Notes under the pieces: model-generated
Database searches by the model: none
What the model was told of the DNA's origin: nothing
The model's input: the letters and a program-made list of their open reading frames with translations, nothing else
Made by a program: the position numbers and the translations under genes
Source: Paenibacillus sp. URB8-2
GTDB taxonomy: Bacteria; Bacillota; Bacilli; Paenibacillales; Paenibacillaceae
NCBI RefSeq assembly: GCF_013393385.1
Contig: NZ_AP023239.1
Coordinates: 1,922,001 to 1,986,000 of the forward strand
Direction of reading: 5' to 3'
Length of the DNA: 64,000 nt
Shown: one piece after another, positions 36,971 through 46,540 of the stretch
How the letters are laid out: each line of letters begins with the position of its first letter
Position numbering within the stretch: the stretch's first letter is position 1

Positions 36971-38032
36971 TTGAAATCCGCCATCCGCAATCTGTTGATT
37001 GTCCTGCTGCTGTTGATCATTGCGGCGGGAGGAGGAGTCTGGTACGTATGGAACGGTATGAAGCCGGTGGAGCCGTCAGGCCCTGCCGTAAACTTTACTG
37101 TACAAAAGGGAATGGGCAGCTCGGAAATCGCCGACCTGTTAGAGAAAAACGGCATTATCCGCAGCGCTTTTTTATTTAAAGGCTATTTGAAGTGGACGAA
37201 CGAAGGCTCGCAGTTCAAGGCGGGAACCTACAGCGCCGCGCCCGGCGCAACGTATGACAATCTGATTGTCCGGCTCAACGGGGGAGACGTAGTGAAGAAG
37301 GAAACGGTCGTCTTTACCATCCCGGAAGGGTACACGGCGGAGCAGATTGCGGACAGGCTGGCTCAAGCGTGGGGCAAGGAAGCTTCCGTCTTTTTGTCGC
37401 TGATGGACAAAGGGGAGGGCCTTAAGGAGACGGAGATTCTAGGCGTCCCGCAGGATCAGGATTTGCGTCACCGGCTGGAGGGCTATCTGTTTCCGGAGAC
37501 GTATGAGCTGGTGAAGGAGAGCACACCCCAGCAAGTTGTCGAGAAATTGATGGAGGAGCTGCAAAAGAAGCTGGACGGCATTCCCGAGTGGCAGACCCGG
37601 CTTAAAGACCGCGGAATGACTCTGCATGAATTGCTGACCGTCGCTTCGCTTGTGGAGCGTGAAGTCGTTGTGGACAGCGAGCGTCCGCTTGTAGCTGGCG
37701 TTATATACAATCGGCTGAAGAAGGGACAAAAGCTGGAGATTGACGCCACCGTCCAGTATTTGCTGGGCCGCCAGAAAGAACGATTGCTGTATAAAGACCT
37801 TGAAGTCAAGAGTCCATACAATACGTATCGCAATACGGGCCTGCCGCCGGGACCGATCTGCAACCCCGGACTGGCCTCCATTAAAGCGGCCCTTGAGCCG
37901 AAGGCTTCGGATTATTATTTCTATGTAACGAAAAAGGATGGAACTCACGCCCATTTGTTCGCCAAGACGTACAAGGAACATTTATCCAATATCAAAATAA
38001 GCCAAGAAGGGGCGAAGGAGACATCCTCATAG
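36971..38032 (+). CDS. mltG: Endolytic murein transglycosylase MltG
   Basis: This 353-residue protein has one N-terminal membrane helix (about 8-28), then a LysM-like segment and the YceG catalytic domain. The general acid Glu is in ASLVEREVV near 229, and NTYRNTGLPPGPICNP lies near the end. It cuts nascent glycan strands outside the membrane. I chose the TTG at 36971: AGGAG is five bases upstream, and it puts the membrane helix at the start. The longer frame would begin in the upstream hairpin region. Confidence 0.93.
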   Translation: MKSAIRNLLIVLLLLIIAAGGGVWYVWNGMKPVEPSGPAVNFTVQKGMGSSEIADLLEKNGIIRSAFLFKGYLKWTNEGSQFKAGTYSAAPGATYDNLIVRLNGGDVVKKETVVFTIPEGYTAEQIADRLAQAWGKEASVFLSLMDKGEGLKETEILGVPQDQDLRHRLEGYLFPETYELVKESTPQQVVEKLMEELQKKLDGIPEWQTRLKDRGMTLHELLTVASLVEREVVVDSERPLVAGVIYNRLKKGQKLEIDATVQYLLGRQKERLLYKDLEVKSPYNTYRNTGLPPGPICNPGLASIKAALEPKASDYYFYVTKKDGTHAHLFAKTYKEHLSNIKISQEGAKETSS

Positions 38033-38147
38033 GGAGGATATCGTTTCCCGCCGGAATATATGGAGAGTATAGGCGAATAGCAAGCTAACAATAGAGGATG
38101 CTGTCCGGGGGCATTACTGCCAGGACGGCATGACAGGAGGGTACACG

Positions 38148-39080
38148 ATGAAGAGCAAACCGGAGCTGCTGGCGACGGCCGCTTCCCTTACGGAAGCAGC
38201 CGCGCTGCTGGATGCCGGAGCCGACGCGCTGCTCATCGGCGACGATCGGTTCGGTATGCGGCTGGCGGGACATTTCAGCCTGGAAGATACGGCGGCAGCC
38301 GTGGAGATGGCCCATGCGCGCGGCCGCAAAGTATATGCCGGGCTCGGAGGACTGATGCCGAACCGGCTGCTGGACGAGCTTCCGGCTTATATCAAGGCCA
38401 TCGCGGAGATCGGCGTGGATGCGGCCGAGTTCGGCGATCCGGCCGTGCTGGCCGCGGCCCGGCGCGAGGCGCCTGGCTTTAAGCTTCACTGGAACGCGGA
38501 GATGACGTCGACGAATTTCGCGACGGCCAATTACTGGGGGAGCAAAGGCGCTTCCCGCGTTGTTCTCGCCCGGGAGCTGAATATGGACGAGATCACGGAA
38601 ATGGTGCCGAAGCTTGAGGTGGAGGCCCAGGTTCAGGTTCACGGCATGACCAATATTTATCACTCCAAGCGAAAGCTTGTAGAGAGCTATATGGCTCATC
38701 AGGGACGTCCGATCACTGGCGGAAGCCTTGGGAAGGAACGCGGCCTGTTCCTGATCGAGGCGGAACGGCCTGACGAGAAATTTCCGATTTACGAGGACGG
38801 AAACGGCACCCATATTATGAGCTCGGACGATATTTGCATTATGGAAGATTTGCATGTGCTGATGGAGGCCGGCGTACACAGCTTCAAAATAGAAGGGCTG
38901 CTGAAGCCGACGGTTTACAACGTTGCGGCAGTCAATGCTTACCGCCAGGCGATCGACGCCTATGCGGCGGACCCTGCGGGTTATACCTTCCGGGAGGAGT
39001 GGCTGGATGAAGTCCGGGCGCTTCAGGACCCGGAGCGGGAGCTGACCTTCGGCTTCTTTTACAAGGAGCAGGTTTATTGA
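38148..39080 (+). CDS. U32 family protein without the cysteine signature (YrrN-like)
   Basis: This 310-residue protein has a TIM-barrel start (ELLATAASLTEAAALLDAGADALL) and the U32 end (HSFKIEGLLKPTVYNVAAVNAYR). The usual U32 cysteine motif is absent: its place reads VHGMTNIYHSKRK. It is therefore the YrrN-type partner of the protein that follows. In Bacillus the pair is linked to tRNA uridine hydroxylation. ATG 38148 follows AGGAGGG. Confidence 0.85.
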   Translation: MKSKPELLATAASLTEAAALLDAGADALLIGDDRFGMRLAGHFSLEDTAAAVEMAHARGRKVYAGLGGLMPNRLLDELPAYIKAIAEIGVDAAEFGDPAVLAAARREAPGFKLHWNAEMTSTNFATANYWGSKGASRVVLARELNMDEITEMVPKLEVEAQVQVHGMTNIYHSKRKLVESYMAHQGRPITGGSLGKERGLFLIEAERPDEKFPIYEDGNGTHIMSSDDICIMEDLHVLMEAGVHSFKIEGLLKPTVYNVAAVNAYRQAIDAYAADPAGYTFREEWLDEVRALQDPERELTFGFFYKEQVY

Positions 39081-39118
39081 ACATCTAATTTTTTGGACAA
39101 AAGGAGAGGAGAAAAGGT

Positions 39119-40444
39119 ATGAACACTGTGGCCAAGCCGCAATACAAAGGCAAGCGTTACCGCTTGGACAAACCGGAGCTCCTGGCTCCGGCGGGCAATC
39201 TGGAAAAATTGAAATTCGCCGTGCATTACGGCGCGGATGCGGTATATATTGGCGGGCAGAAATACGGCCTGCGCTCGAATGCGGATAACTTCAGCTTCGA
39301 GGAAATGCGCGAGGGTGTGGAATTCGCCAAAAAATACGGCGCCAAAGTATTTGTGGCGACGAATATTTACGCTCATAACGAGGATATCGCCGGGATCGAG
39401 GAGTACCTGCGCAATTTGCATGAGGTCGGCATCGCCGCCATTATTGTGGCGGACCCCGCGATTGTGGACATTGCCCTGCGGACCGTCCCCGGTCTGGAGG
39501 TGCACCTCAGCACCCAGCAGTCTACGCTGAACTGGCAGGCCGTGTCCTTCTGGAAGGAAGAGGGGCTGCCGCGCGTCGTACTGGGCCGCGAAACGAGCCT
39601 TGAGGAGATCGCGGAGATCAAGAAGCATGTCGACATCGAAATTGAGGCTTTTATTCATGGAGCGATGTGCTCCTCGTATTCCGGCCGCTGCGTGCTGTCC
39701 AACCATTTTACGGACCGCGACTCGAACCGGGGGGGCTGCTGCCAGTCCTGCCGATGGAAGTACGATTTGTTCGAGGATGCGCGCGAAGGTGAAGTCTGGG
39801 TCTCCGAAGAACAAAGCGCTGGACAGCCGCCGCAGCGCCTTGTTCCGGGCGTAACGCAGCTTCCGCTGCATCAGCCGGAGGACAATCCGTTTACGATGGG
39901 CGCCAAGGATCTGTGTATGCTGGGTAGCATTCCCGATCTGATCGAGGCGGGGATCGACAGCTTCAAAATCGAAGGGCGGATGAAGTCGATCCACTATGTA
40001 GCTACCGTGGTCAATGCCTACCGGAAGGCAATCGACGCGTATATGGCCGATCCCGAGCATTACGAGCTGAAGCCGGAATGGATGGATGAGCTGAACAAAG
40101 CCGCCAACCGTCCGCTGAACACGGGATTTTTCTACGATACGCCTGATCATGAGGATCATATATACGAGCCGGAAGAAAAGGCCGCTCCGTTTGATTTTGC
40201 CGGCCTTGTGCTGGACTATGACGCGGAGACGGGGACAGCACTGATTCAGCAGCGCAATCATTTCAAACCGGGCCAGGAAGTCGAATTCTTCGGACCGGAC
40301 CGCAGCCCTTTTAAGCAGATTGTGGGCGAGCTGCGGGATGAGGAAGGCACTGTACTGGACGCCGCGCGTCATCCTTTGCAGCGCATCCGGATGAAGGTCG
40401 AGCAGCCGGTGGCTTATTTTGATATGATGCGGAAGAAGAAATAA
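39119..40444 (+). CDS. trhP: U32 family tRNA hydroxylation protein (YrrO/TrhP-like)
   Basis: This 441-residue protein starts ELLAPAGNLEKLKFAVHYGADA. It has the full U32 signature with cysteines (EAFIHGAMCSSYSGRCVLSN and GGCCQSC) that probably bind an Fe-S cluster, FKIEGRMKSIHYVATVVNAYR, and a C-terminal beta-barrel. TrhP-type proteins use prephenate-derived chemistry to hydroxylate uridine 34 of some tRNAs. It is co-transcribed with the U32 protein 38 bases before it. Confidence 0.88.
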   Translation: MNTVAKPQYKGKRYRLDKPELLAPAGNLEKLKFAVHYGADAVYIGGQKYGLRSNADNFSFEEMREGVEFAKKYGAKVFVATNIYAHNEDIAGIEEYLRNLHEVGIAAIIVADPAIVDIALRTVPGLEVHLSTQQSTLNWQAVSFWKEEGLPRVVLGRETSLEEIAEIKKHVDIEIEAFIHGAMCSSYSGRCVLSNHFTDRDSNRGGCCQSCRWKYDLFEDAREGEVWVSEEQSAGQPPQRLVPGVTQLPLHQPEDNPFTMGAKDLCMLGSIPDLIEAGIDSFKIEGRMKSIHYVATVVNAYRKAIDAYMADPEHYELKPEWMDELNKAANRPLNTGFFYDTPDHEDHIYEPEEKAAPFDFAGLVLDYDAETGTALIQQRNHFKPGQEVEFFGPDRSPFKQIVGELRDEEGTVLDAARHPLQRIRMKVEQPVAYFDMMRKKK

Positions 40445-40469
40445 CAAAGAAAGCTTAGGCTTAGAACGG

Positions 40470-40505
40470 GCGGGTTTCCGGAATGCGGGAACTCGCTCTT
40501 TTTTT
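40470..40505 (+). terminator. Terminator after the trhP-like gene
   Basis: GCGGGTTTCC pairs with GGGAACTCGC (with G-T pairs) and is followed by TCTTTTTTT. It closes the alaS-to-trhP region. Confidence 0.85.
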
Positions 40506-40506
40506 G

Positions 40507-40609
40507 AGAATATCAGAAAGTATAAGCTTCGCGCTTATCCTTAACCTGATATTTTTACGAGAAACGGATGCCTTCCTCTTCCAGAGGACGGCGAAGCCGT
40601 TTCTTCTTA
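40507..40609 (+). repeat. Copy A of an intergenic two-stem-loop repeat
   Basis: This roughly 100-base element is almost identical to copy B at 43079. It folds as two stem-loops: AATATCAG with CTGATATT enclosing ATAAGC/GCTTAT, and AGAAACGG with CCGTTTCT enclosing an ACGGC/GCCGT hairpin. It lies in the 304-base gap between trhP and the chemoreceptor gene. Confidence 0.9.
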
Positions 40610-40667
40610 AATATTACAATTTGGAAGTTGAGTAGGTCTATAGACATAAAAAAAATGTAGAAAGGTA

Positions 40668-40695
40668 TAAGAAATATCTACCAGTCTGCCGATAT
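40668..40695 (+). promoter_or_regulatory. Putative sigma-D promoter of the chemoreceptor gene
   Basis: TAAG (40668-40671), 16 bases, GCCGATAT (40688-40695). The sigma-D consensus is TAAA, about 15 bases, GCCGATAA/T. The -10 is essentially perfect, and the gene 54 bases on is a chemoreceptor, a typical sigma-D target. Confidence 0.7.
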
Positions 40696-40748
40696 ATAAG
40701 ATAACGCTTACATAATGTAATGCAAATTCATCAGGCAGGTGATCAGGA

Positions 40749-42992
40749 ATGGGAGAAGCTGAAAGAGAGAGAAAACGAGTTCAACGCAAAGAAAGGTTAG
40801 CGAAAGGTCAGCGGGATGAAAGCCGGCCAGGCAAGAACCTGACGACAAGAGAGAAGCCCAGCGGCAGGTTTACGGGAACAACGTCACGCCAGATATGGAA
40901 GCGGTTTCTACCCCAATCTGCAGGGCAATTCAGAATGGTCAATCCCGCCAAGTCGGTCGGCGTAAAGCTGTTCCTTATTTTTTTATCGTCCATAATCGTC
41001 GTGGTTATGTTCCTGGGATTAATGTCTTATACGAAAGCCAAGAATACGATCAAGGATAATGTGTCCGAAGCAAACCACCAGACGATTATTCAAAATGCCG
41101 AGAAGCTCGATATTATTTTGAACCAGTACGAGACACTGGCTTTGCAGCTGTTCTTTGATCCGGAGGTTCAGGCGCAAATCTCCACTCTGAAGAACGCCAA
41201 ATCATTCTATGATCAATTTGTGGCGATGGATAACATCGGCGACAAGCTGACCAATCAGACGACCGCGGATTCCAATATCATCAGCTTTTCGCTGATCCCG
41301 GACAATACTAAAGAGCAAGTCATGACAAGCGGTAACTCCAAGCTGATTGCGGAGGATATGCGTGACAAGGACTGGTACAAGCAGATTGTCGCCAATACCG
41401 AAGCCTATAAACCAACGTATGCCGGCGACTCCTTCAGTTCGAAGTTTTACTGGTTTCCGGTGAGTGATGTTGTGAAGGAAAGCACGAATATTGCCGTTGT
41501 GCGAAAGCTCCAGAATATGGGGGACACGTCGGGTTACATCGTTGTGATTGAAATTAAACAAGATGTACTTGAAAGCGCCTTCCGCAGCGTAAATTTGGGG
41601 GACGGCTCGCATATTCAGCTTGTTTCTCCGGGAGGCACCGTAATCGCTTCCTCGGTCAAAGAGGAGGACGGACAAGCGTCGGCCCATGCTTTTATCAAAG
41701 ACAGCAAAGCCAATAATAGCAGCATCGAAACCCGGGACGCGAAGGGCCGTGACCTGCTGGCCGTGTTCAGCCCGCTCGCAAAAGCCGACTGGAAGCTTAC
41801 GGGCATCGTTCCGACCGATGCGCTCGTGAAGGACGCGAAGCCGATCCTCTTCACCACATATATCGCCGCCGGTGCGGCAGCCCTGCTTGCGCTCTTGGTA
41901 GGAATATGGATGGTGCGCATGATTGCCCGTCCGCTCGCGCGGCTTAAGGATCTGATGGGCGAAGGCGCCAAGGGAGATTTGACGGTTCGCACGCCGTATA
42001 CATCCTCGGATGAGATCGGCCAGCTGTCGGCTTCCTTTAATCTGATGATGGAACGTATTACAGAGCTAGTCTCCCAAACGACGGAAACGGCCCGTGATGT
42101 GCTGGAGACGGCAGGCGAGCTCGGGGAAGCTTCCCGGAAGACGGCGGTTTCCGCCAAGGACATTGCGACCGCAACCGAAGAGATCGCCGAGGGAGCGGGC
42201 AGTCTTGCGCTTGAAGCGGAGAAAGGAAATGCATTGACCGACGCCTTGTCGGTCCAAATGGAGGCGGTCATTCTCTCCAACCGTGAAATGGATGACAGGG
42301 CGCATATTGTCGGTGAATCCAGCGGCAAAGGGATGAAGCAGCTCGAGGAGCTGCTGAAGCAGACGGGGCGTACGGGCCAGATGACCAAGGCACTCGTCGA
42401 TAAAGTGGACAACCTGAAGCAGACGGCTCTGTCCGTCCTGAAAGTGCTTGACGTGATGAAAAATATTACCCAGCAGACGAACATTCTCTCGCTGAATGCG
42501 ACGATCGAAGCGGCGCGCGCAGGCGCGGCCGGCCGGGGCTTTATGGTGGTGGCGGGCGAAATACGGGCGCTTGCCGATCAATCGAAGAACTCAATCGCGC
42601 TGGTTGCGGACATAACCGACAAGATCATGACAGAAATGAACGAAACGGTGGATGTGCTGTCAGAGGTGACGCCTATGTTTGCGGAGCAGATGAATTCGGT
42701 CAAGAACACCAGTGAAATTTTTGTATCGGTCCGTGAACAGATGGATGGCTTCATTGCCAGCCTGCAATCGGTAACGGCTTCAATCGACAGTCTTAAAGCT
42801 TCGCAGACGGTATTGTCGGAAGCGATGGGAAATGTAAGCGCTGTTGCAGAGCAGTCGTCGGCAACCTCGGAGGAGGTGGCGTCGCTCAGCAGCGAGCAGC
42901 AAAATGTGAGCGATCAGCTGGTCATGCTGTCGGCCAACCTGGAAAGCGTTTCCGGTCATTTGAAGGAAAAGCTGTCGCTGTTCAAGGTTTAA
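40749..42992 (+). CDS. Methyl-accepting chemotaxis protein
   Basis: The 747 residues comprise a basic N-terminal extension of about 70, a membrane helix (75-95), a Cache-type extracellular sensor (100-360), a second helix (366-390), a HAMP domain and a signalling coiled coil. The conserved tip reads [21 protein letters not shown] near 577. It would sense a small molecule outside and signal through CheA. The ligand is unknown. The long charged N-terminus ([18 protein letters not shown]) is unusual for a receptor. A start nearer the helix is possible. Confidence 0.92.
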   Translation: MGEAERERKRVQRKERLAKGQRDESRPGKNLTTREKPSGRFTGTTSRQIWKRFLPQSAGQFRMVNPAKSVGVKLFLIFLSSIIVVVMFLGLMSYTKAKNTIKDNVSEANHQTIIQNAEKLDIILNQYETLALQLFFDPEVQAQISTLKNAKSFYDQFVAMDNIGDKLTNQTTADSNIISFSLIPDNTKEQVMTSGNSKLIAEDMRDKDWYKQIVANTEAYKPTYAGDSFSSKFYWFPVSDVVKESTNIAVVRKLQNMGDTSGYIVVIEIKQDVLESAFRSVNLGDGSHIQLVSPGGTVIASSVKEEDGQASAHAFIKDSKANNSSIETRDAKGRDLLAVFSPLAKADWKLTGIVPTDALVKDAKPILFTTYIAAGAAALLALLVGIWMVRMIARPLARLKDLMGEGAKGDLTVRTPYTSSDEIGQLSASFNLMMERITELVSQTTETARDVLETAGELGEASRKTAVSAKDIATATEEIAEGAGSLALEAEKGNALTDALSVQMEAVILSNREMDDRAHIVGESSGKGMKQLEELLKQTGRTGQMTKALVDKVDNLKQTALSVLKVLDVMKNITQQTNILSLNATIEAARAGAAGRGFMVVAGEIRALADQSKNSIALVADITDKIMTEMNETVDVLSEVTPMFAEQMNSVKNTSEIFVSVREQMDGFIASLQSVTASIDSLKASQTVLSEAMGNVSAVAEQSSATSEEVASLSSEQQNVSDQLVMLSANLESVSGHLKEKLSLFKV

Positions 42993-43048
42993 CAGCAGAA
43001 AAATTTATATAAGGCAGCAGTCAATGTTGATATGAAAAATAGCCAGGC

Positions 43049-43077
43049 CTTCGCACTAATCGTGCGGAGTTTTTTTT
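43049..43077 (+). terminator. Terminator of the chemoreceptor gene
   Basis: CTTCGCAC pairs with GTGCGGAG (one G-T pair) across five bases and is followed by eight T. Confidence 0.9.
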
Positions 43078-43078
43078 G

Positions 43079-43181
43079 AAATATCAAGAAAGTATAAGCT
43101 TCGCGCTTATCCTTAACCTGATATTTTTACGAGAGACGGATGCCTTCCTCTTCCAGAGGACGGCGAAGCCGTTTCTTCTTG
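43079..43181 (+). repeat. Copy B of the intergenic two-stem-loop repeat
   Basis: It matches copy A (40507) over about 100 bases with one extra A and very few substitutions. One substitution, AGAAACGG to AGAGACGG, keeps pairing with CCGTTTCT through a G-T pair. It lies between the chemoreceptor terminator and the PBP gene. Confidence 0.9.
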
Positions 43182-43268
43182 AATCCTAAGCGAAAACAAC
43201 CGACTGCGGGGATTCTTTTTGTGGCCGCTGGACATAATAGGGAAAAATTACGCTCCGGAGGCAGTCCG

Positions 43269-45116
43269 ATGCTTAGTAAACGCCATCAACGAAACAAGCG
43301 AATCTATATTGCCCTGTTTCTTCTTGCCTCGGTCTTCGCTCTGCTTGCGCTGCGGCTCGCCTGGATTCAGTTCGTGATCAGCGGGCGCCGGGTTCCGGGA
43401 GGGCAGTATCCTCTCGCCAAAATGTCCAAGATTCAGAGCGAGCGGGAGGTTGTGCTTGATACCGGGCGGGGACGGCTGTACGACCGCCATGGACTGCCGC
43501 TGGCCGGAGAAACGGTCTGGACGGCGGCTTTTTATCCGCAGGAGGAAGAACAGCGCGGAGCGGATGGCTCCGGGAATGCGGATTCTCTTCGTTCTCTCCG
43601 CCGTCTGGCTGCGATTCTCGGCGTGCCCTTTAAACAGCTTCAGGAAAAAAGAGAGAAGCTTGTCCAGCCGTTCCTGTGGCCCGCGAAATCCGGCGGCGGT
43701 CCGCTTGCGCTTACGCCGGATCAGGCCGCCGAGATCGGCGGCCTTCAGATTGACGGCGTCCGGGTTATGCCGTTCGCGAGCAGACCGGGCGGCAGCCTTA
43801 CCGGGCGGCAGTGGCTAGGCCATTTGTCCGAAGCCCGGCCGAAGAAGGAGAGCCGCGGGCAGGGCGGCAGAACGGCATCCCGCGGAAATGACGATTCCGG
43901 TCTGCGCGTAACGATGGAAGGAACGACAGGACTGGAGAAGACGCTGGAGCCGCTGCTGCGGGGTGTCGGACATACCGAAGTCTATGCCAGAGTCGACGCG
44001 GATGGGAAACGTCTGCCGGGCAGCGAATTGACGGTGCGGACGCCGTCCAATCCCTATTATCCGCTGTCGCTGCACACAACCGTCGATCTGAAGCTTCAGG
44101 ACAAGATTGAAAGGCTGGCCGCCGGAAACGGCGTGAAGGAAGGAGCGGTCGTCGTGCTGGAAGCCGGGACGGGCGATGTGACGGCGATGGTATCGCTGCC
44201 GTTCTACGATCCCGGCAACGTGTCGCCAGAGGGAGGCGAGTGGAATAACCGCGCGCTCCAGGCGGCGGCACCCGGCTCGATCTTCAAAATCGTTACCGCC
44301 GCCGCCGCGCTGGAAGCGGGAGTAACTTCGCCTGACGAGACGTTCCACTGCCATGGAGCCTACGGCAGATACGGATTGTCCTGCCATAAGGAAGCCGGAC
44401 ATGGAGCGCTCACCCTGGAGCAGGGCTTTGCCCAGTCCTGCAACAACGTATTCGCTTCGCTCGCGGAGCGGCTGACCGCAGGCCAGCTCCAGTCGGCTGC
44501 GCTGGCGCTCGGCCTTGGCCGGGACATCGGCTGGCGCCAGGAGCAGGTTCTCGGCCAGCCAATGCTGCAGCCGCTCTCCGGCGAACAACGGGGGACCGTC
44601 TTTCGGACCTTATCTCCCGATGACGGGGGAGCCCGGGTGCAGACGGCCATCGGCCAGCGCGACTCCATGGTGACCCCGCTGCAGGCGGCAAACCTTGTCG
44701 TCACGCTGCTGCACGGCGGCGAGGTTCGCGCCCCGCGAATCCTGCGCGAGGTCAATTTTGCCAATGGGCAGAAACTGATGGATCTGCCCCCGCATCTGGC
44801 TCCCGCCGCGGAAGGACGCATCTCGGAGCGGACCGCTAAGCAGCTGCGGTCCTGGATGCGCCGGGTGGTGACGGAAGGCACCGGACGGTCGCTGCGCGGC
44901 GCGCGCTGGGCGCTTGCCGGCAAGTCCGGCACGGCGCAGACGCTGGTCAAGGGAGCCCGGCGCAACAATCAATGGTTCATTGGCTTCGGTCCGGCGGAGC
45001 AGCCTCAGTATGCGGTGGCGGTGCTGGTCAAGAGCGCGGCTCCGGGGAGCCCCCACACCGCCACCCGGCTGTTCGGCGAGATCATGGACCTTCTGGCGGA
45101 GCCTTCCGGTAGCTGA
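43269..45116 (+). CDS. Class B penicillin-binding protein (transpeptidase)
   Basis: The 615-residue protein has one N-terminal membrane helix (about 14-34), a dimerisation-like region, and a transpeptidase domain with the three active-site motifs: SxxK as APGSIFK near 335-341, SxN as SCN near 390, and KSGTA near 552. It cross-links peptidoglycan outside the membrane. No PASTA domain is present. ATG 43269 follows GGAGG. An in-frame extension upstream would read through repeat copy B and is not coding. Its last 35 bases overlap the convergent AI-2E-type gene. Confidence 0.92.
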   Translation: MLSKRHQRNKRIYIALFLLASVFALLALRLAWIQFVISGRRVPGGQYPLAKMSKIQSEREVVLDTGRGRLYDRHGLPLAGETVWTAAFYPQEEEQRGADGSGNADSLRSLRRLAAILGVPFKQLQEKREKLVQPFLWPAKSGGGPLALTPDQAAEIGGLQIDGVRVMPFASRPGGSLTGRQWLGHLSEARPKKESRGQGGRTASRGNDDSGLRVTMEGTTGLEKTLEPLLRGVGHTEVYARVDADGKRLPGSELTVRTPSNPYYPLSLHTTVDLKLQDKIERLAAGNGVKEGAVVVLEAGTGDVTAMVSLPFYDPGNVSPEGGEWNNRALQAAAPGSIFKIVTAAAALEAGVTSPDETFHCHGAYGRYGLSCHKEAGHGALTLEQGFAQSCNNVFASLAERLTAGQLQSAALALGLGRDIGWRQEQVLGQPMLQPLSGEQRGTVFRTLSPDDGGARVQTAIGQRDSMVTPLQAANLVVTLLHGGEVRAPRILREVNFANGQKLMDLPPHLAPAAEGRISERTAKQLRSWMRRVVTEGTGRSLRGARWALAGKSGTAQTLVKGARRNNQWFIGFGPAEQPQYAVAVLVKSAAPGSPHTATRLFGEIMDLLAEPSGS

Positions 45117-46275
45117 TCTCCGCATCGCTGTCTGCGGCTGACTCTCCCGGCGCATCCCCGTTTCCATCTCCGTATGCGAACGGAGAAACGATGAATTCCT
45201 CCTGCGGCAACGAAATCCACTTCTGGAGATAGCCCTGCTGCAGCAGCTCCTTTAGCAGAATCAGTAGAATGGGCGAGAGAATCAGCCCTGCGACGCCAAA
45301 GGCGGAAGTCGACAGGATAACAAAGGACAGCATCAGGAACGCCGAAGAGACGCCGATGGAATTGCCGGTGATTTTCGGCTCCAGCAGCTGGCGGACGAGC
45401 AGCACGACAGCCAGCAGGACGAGAAGGCCGATTGCGAGCGGCGTGCTGCCTACGATGAACAAATAGACAATCCAGGGGATAAGAATCGTCGATACCCCCA
45501 GCAGCGGCAGTACGTCGAACACCGCGCAGACAAGCGCCATCGTGATTTCATTTCCGGTCCGAAGGATGAACAGGCCGACCAATACAATGACGAATGTAAT
45601 TGAAATCAGGATCAGCTGAGCTTTTAAATAGTAGCCGATGGCTTTGAAGACGTTGCCCTGCAGGAAGCTATAAGCCGTCTTGAACGTCTTCGGCATTTTA
45701 TCATGCGCGACCCGCCGCCAATCCTTGATCTCCATGCTCAGGAAGAACGCGAGGATGATGGCGACCCCGAAATTGGCCATAAACGAGGAGAACGTGCCCA
45801 GAAGCCGGATCATATATTTAAATAACACAATCAGCCAACCCGACAGCAGATCGGTAGCCGTTTTGAAATAGCCGTTCAGCTTGTCGGTGATGTCGGGCGG
45901 AAGATTCGCTATTTTTTGCTGAAGCCAGGTCGTCAGTTCCATAAATTGCTGCTGCACCACATATGTATAATGGGGGAGATTTTCCTGAAGCTGCAGCGCC
46001 TGCGATGCAATCAGCAGTCCGGCGCCGAACAGTGTGCCGAGCAGCAGAATCAGGAACAGCAGCACGGAGATAGCGGAAGCGAACGGCTTGGGTAGCCCCC
46101 TGCGATTCAGGAAGCGCGCCAGAGGTTCGATCAGCATAAATACGAAAAAGGACAAAAACACGGGAGCGGCCATTTGGTACAGCTTGCTGAAGGCGAACAT
46201 GACTAGATAGACGGTAAGCACGAGCAGTCCGATATCGAAAAAGGTACGCCAATATTTTTTGTAAAGCGGCAGCAT
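45082..46275 (-). CDS. AI-2E family permease
   Basis: This 397-residue membrane protein has about eight hydrophobic segments and family features (PLARFLNRRGLPKPFAS, then the long amphipathic middle and VLPLLGVSTILIPW near the end). Family members include proposed exporters and Na+/H+ antiporters. The name is historical and does not prove AI-2 transport. ATG 46275 with GGAG 11 bases upstream fits a start just before the first helix. It is convergent with the PBP gene. Confidence 0.85.
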   Translation of the reverse strand: MLPLYKKYWRTFFDIGLLVLTVYLVMFAFSKLYQMAAPVFLSFFVFMLIEPLARFLNRRGLPKPFASAISVLLFLILLLGTLFGAGLLIASQALQLQENLPHYTYVVQQQFMELTTWLQQKIANLPPDITDKLNGYFKTATDLLSGWLIVLFKYMIRLLGTFSSFMANFGVAIILAFFLSMEIKDWRRVAHDKMPKTFKTAYSFLQGNVFKAIGYYLKAQLILISITFVIVLVGLFILRTGNEITMALVCAVFDVLPLLGVSTILIPWIVYLFIVGSTPLAIGLLVLLAVVLLVRQLLEPKITGNSIGVSSAFLMLSFVILSTSAFGVAGLILSPILLILLKELLQQGYLQKWISLPQEEFIVSPFAYGDGNGDAPGESAADSDAEISYRKAPPEGP

Positions 46276-46540
46276 GGATTTAACGACTCCTTTGCGATTG
46301 GGATGGCATTCTTTCACAGACCTGATTTCCATTGTACACGATTTTACCAAAAAACCGTCTTTTTCTTTAACAGCTGTGGTAAAATGGGGAGTAACGGTTT
46401 TTAAAGAACGGCACCGCCGCTTCTTCTTGCCATATCGCCGTTTACGCGGCAGTCATCTCTACTTGGCCGTCTCCCGCCTGTCAGCTAGCAGACGAAAGAG
46501 CGGCTCTCAAGTCAACTTTAGAGAAAAGCGGGGAAGAAAA

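Noticed and set aside
43140..43268. In-frame N-terminal extension of the PBP
   Set aside because: It starts inside repeat copy B and lacks a signal or ribosome site; the ATG at 43269 has GGAGG and leads into the membrane anchor.
45082..46275. AI-2 autoinducer exporter as a firm function
   Set aside because: The family name is historical; most members are not shown to move AI-2, so only the family was called.
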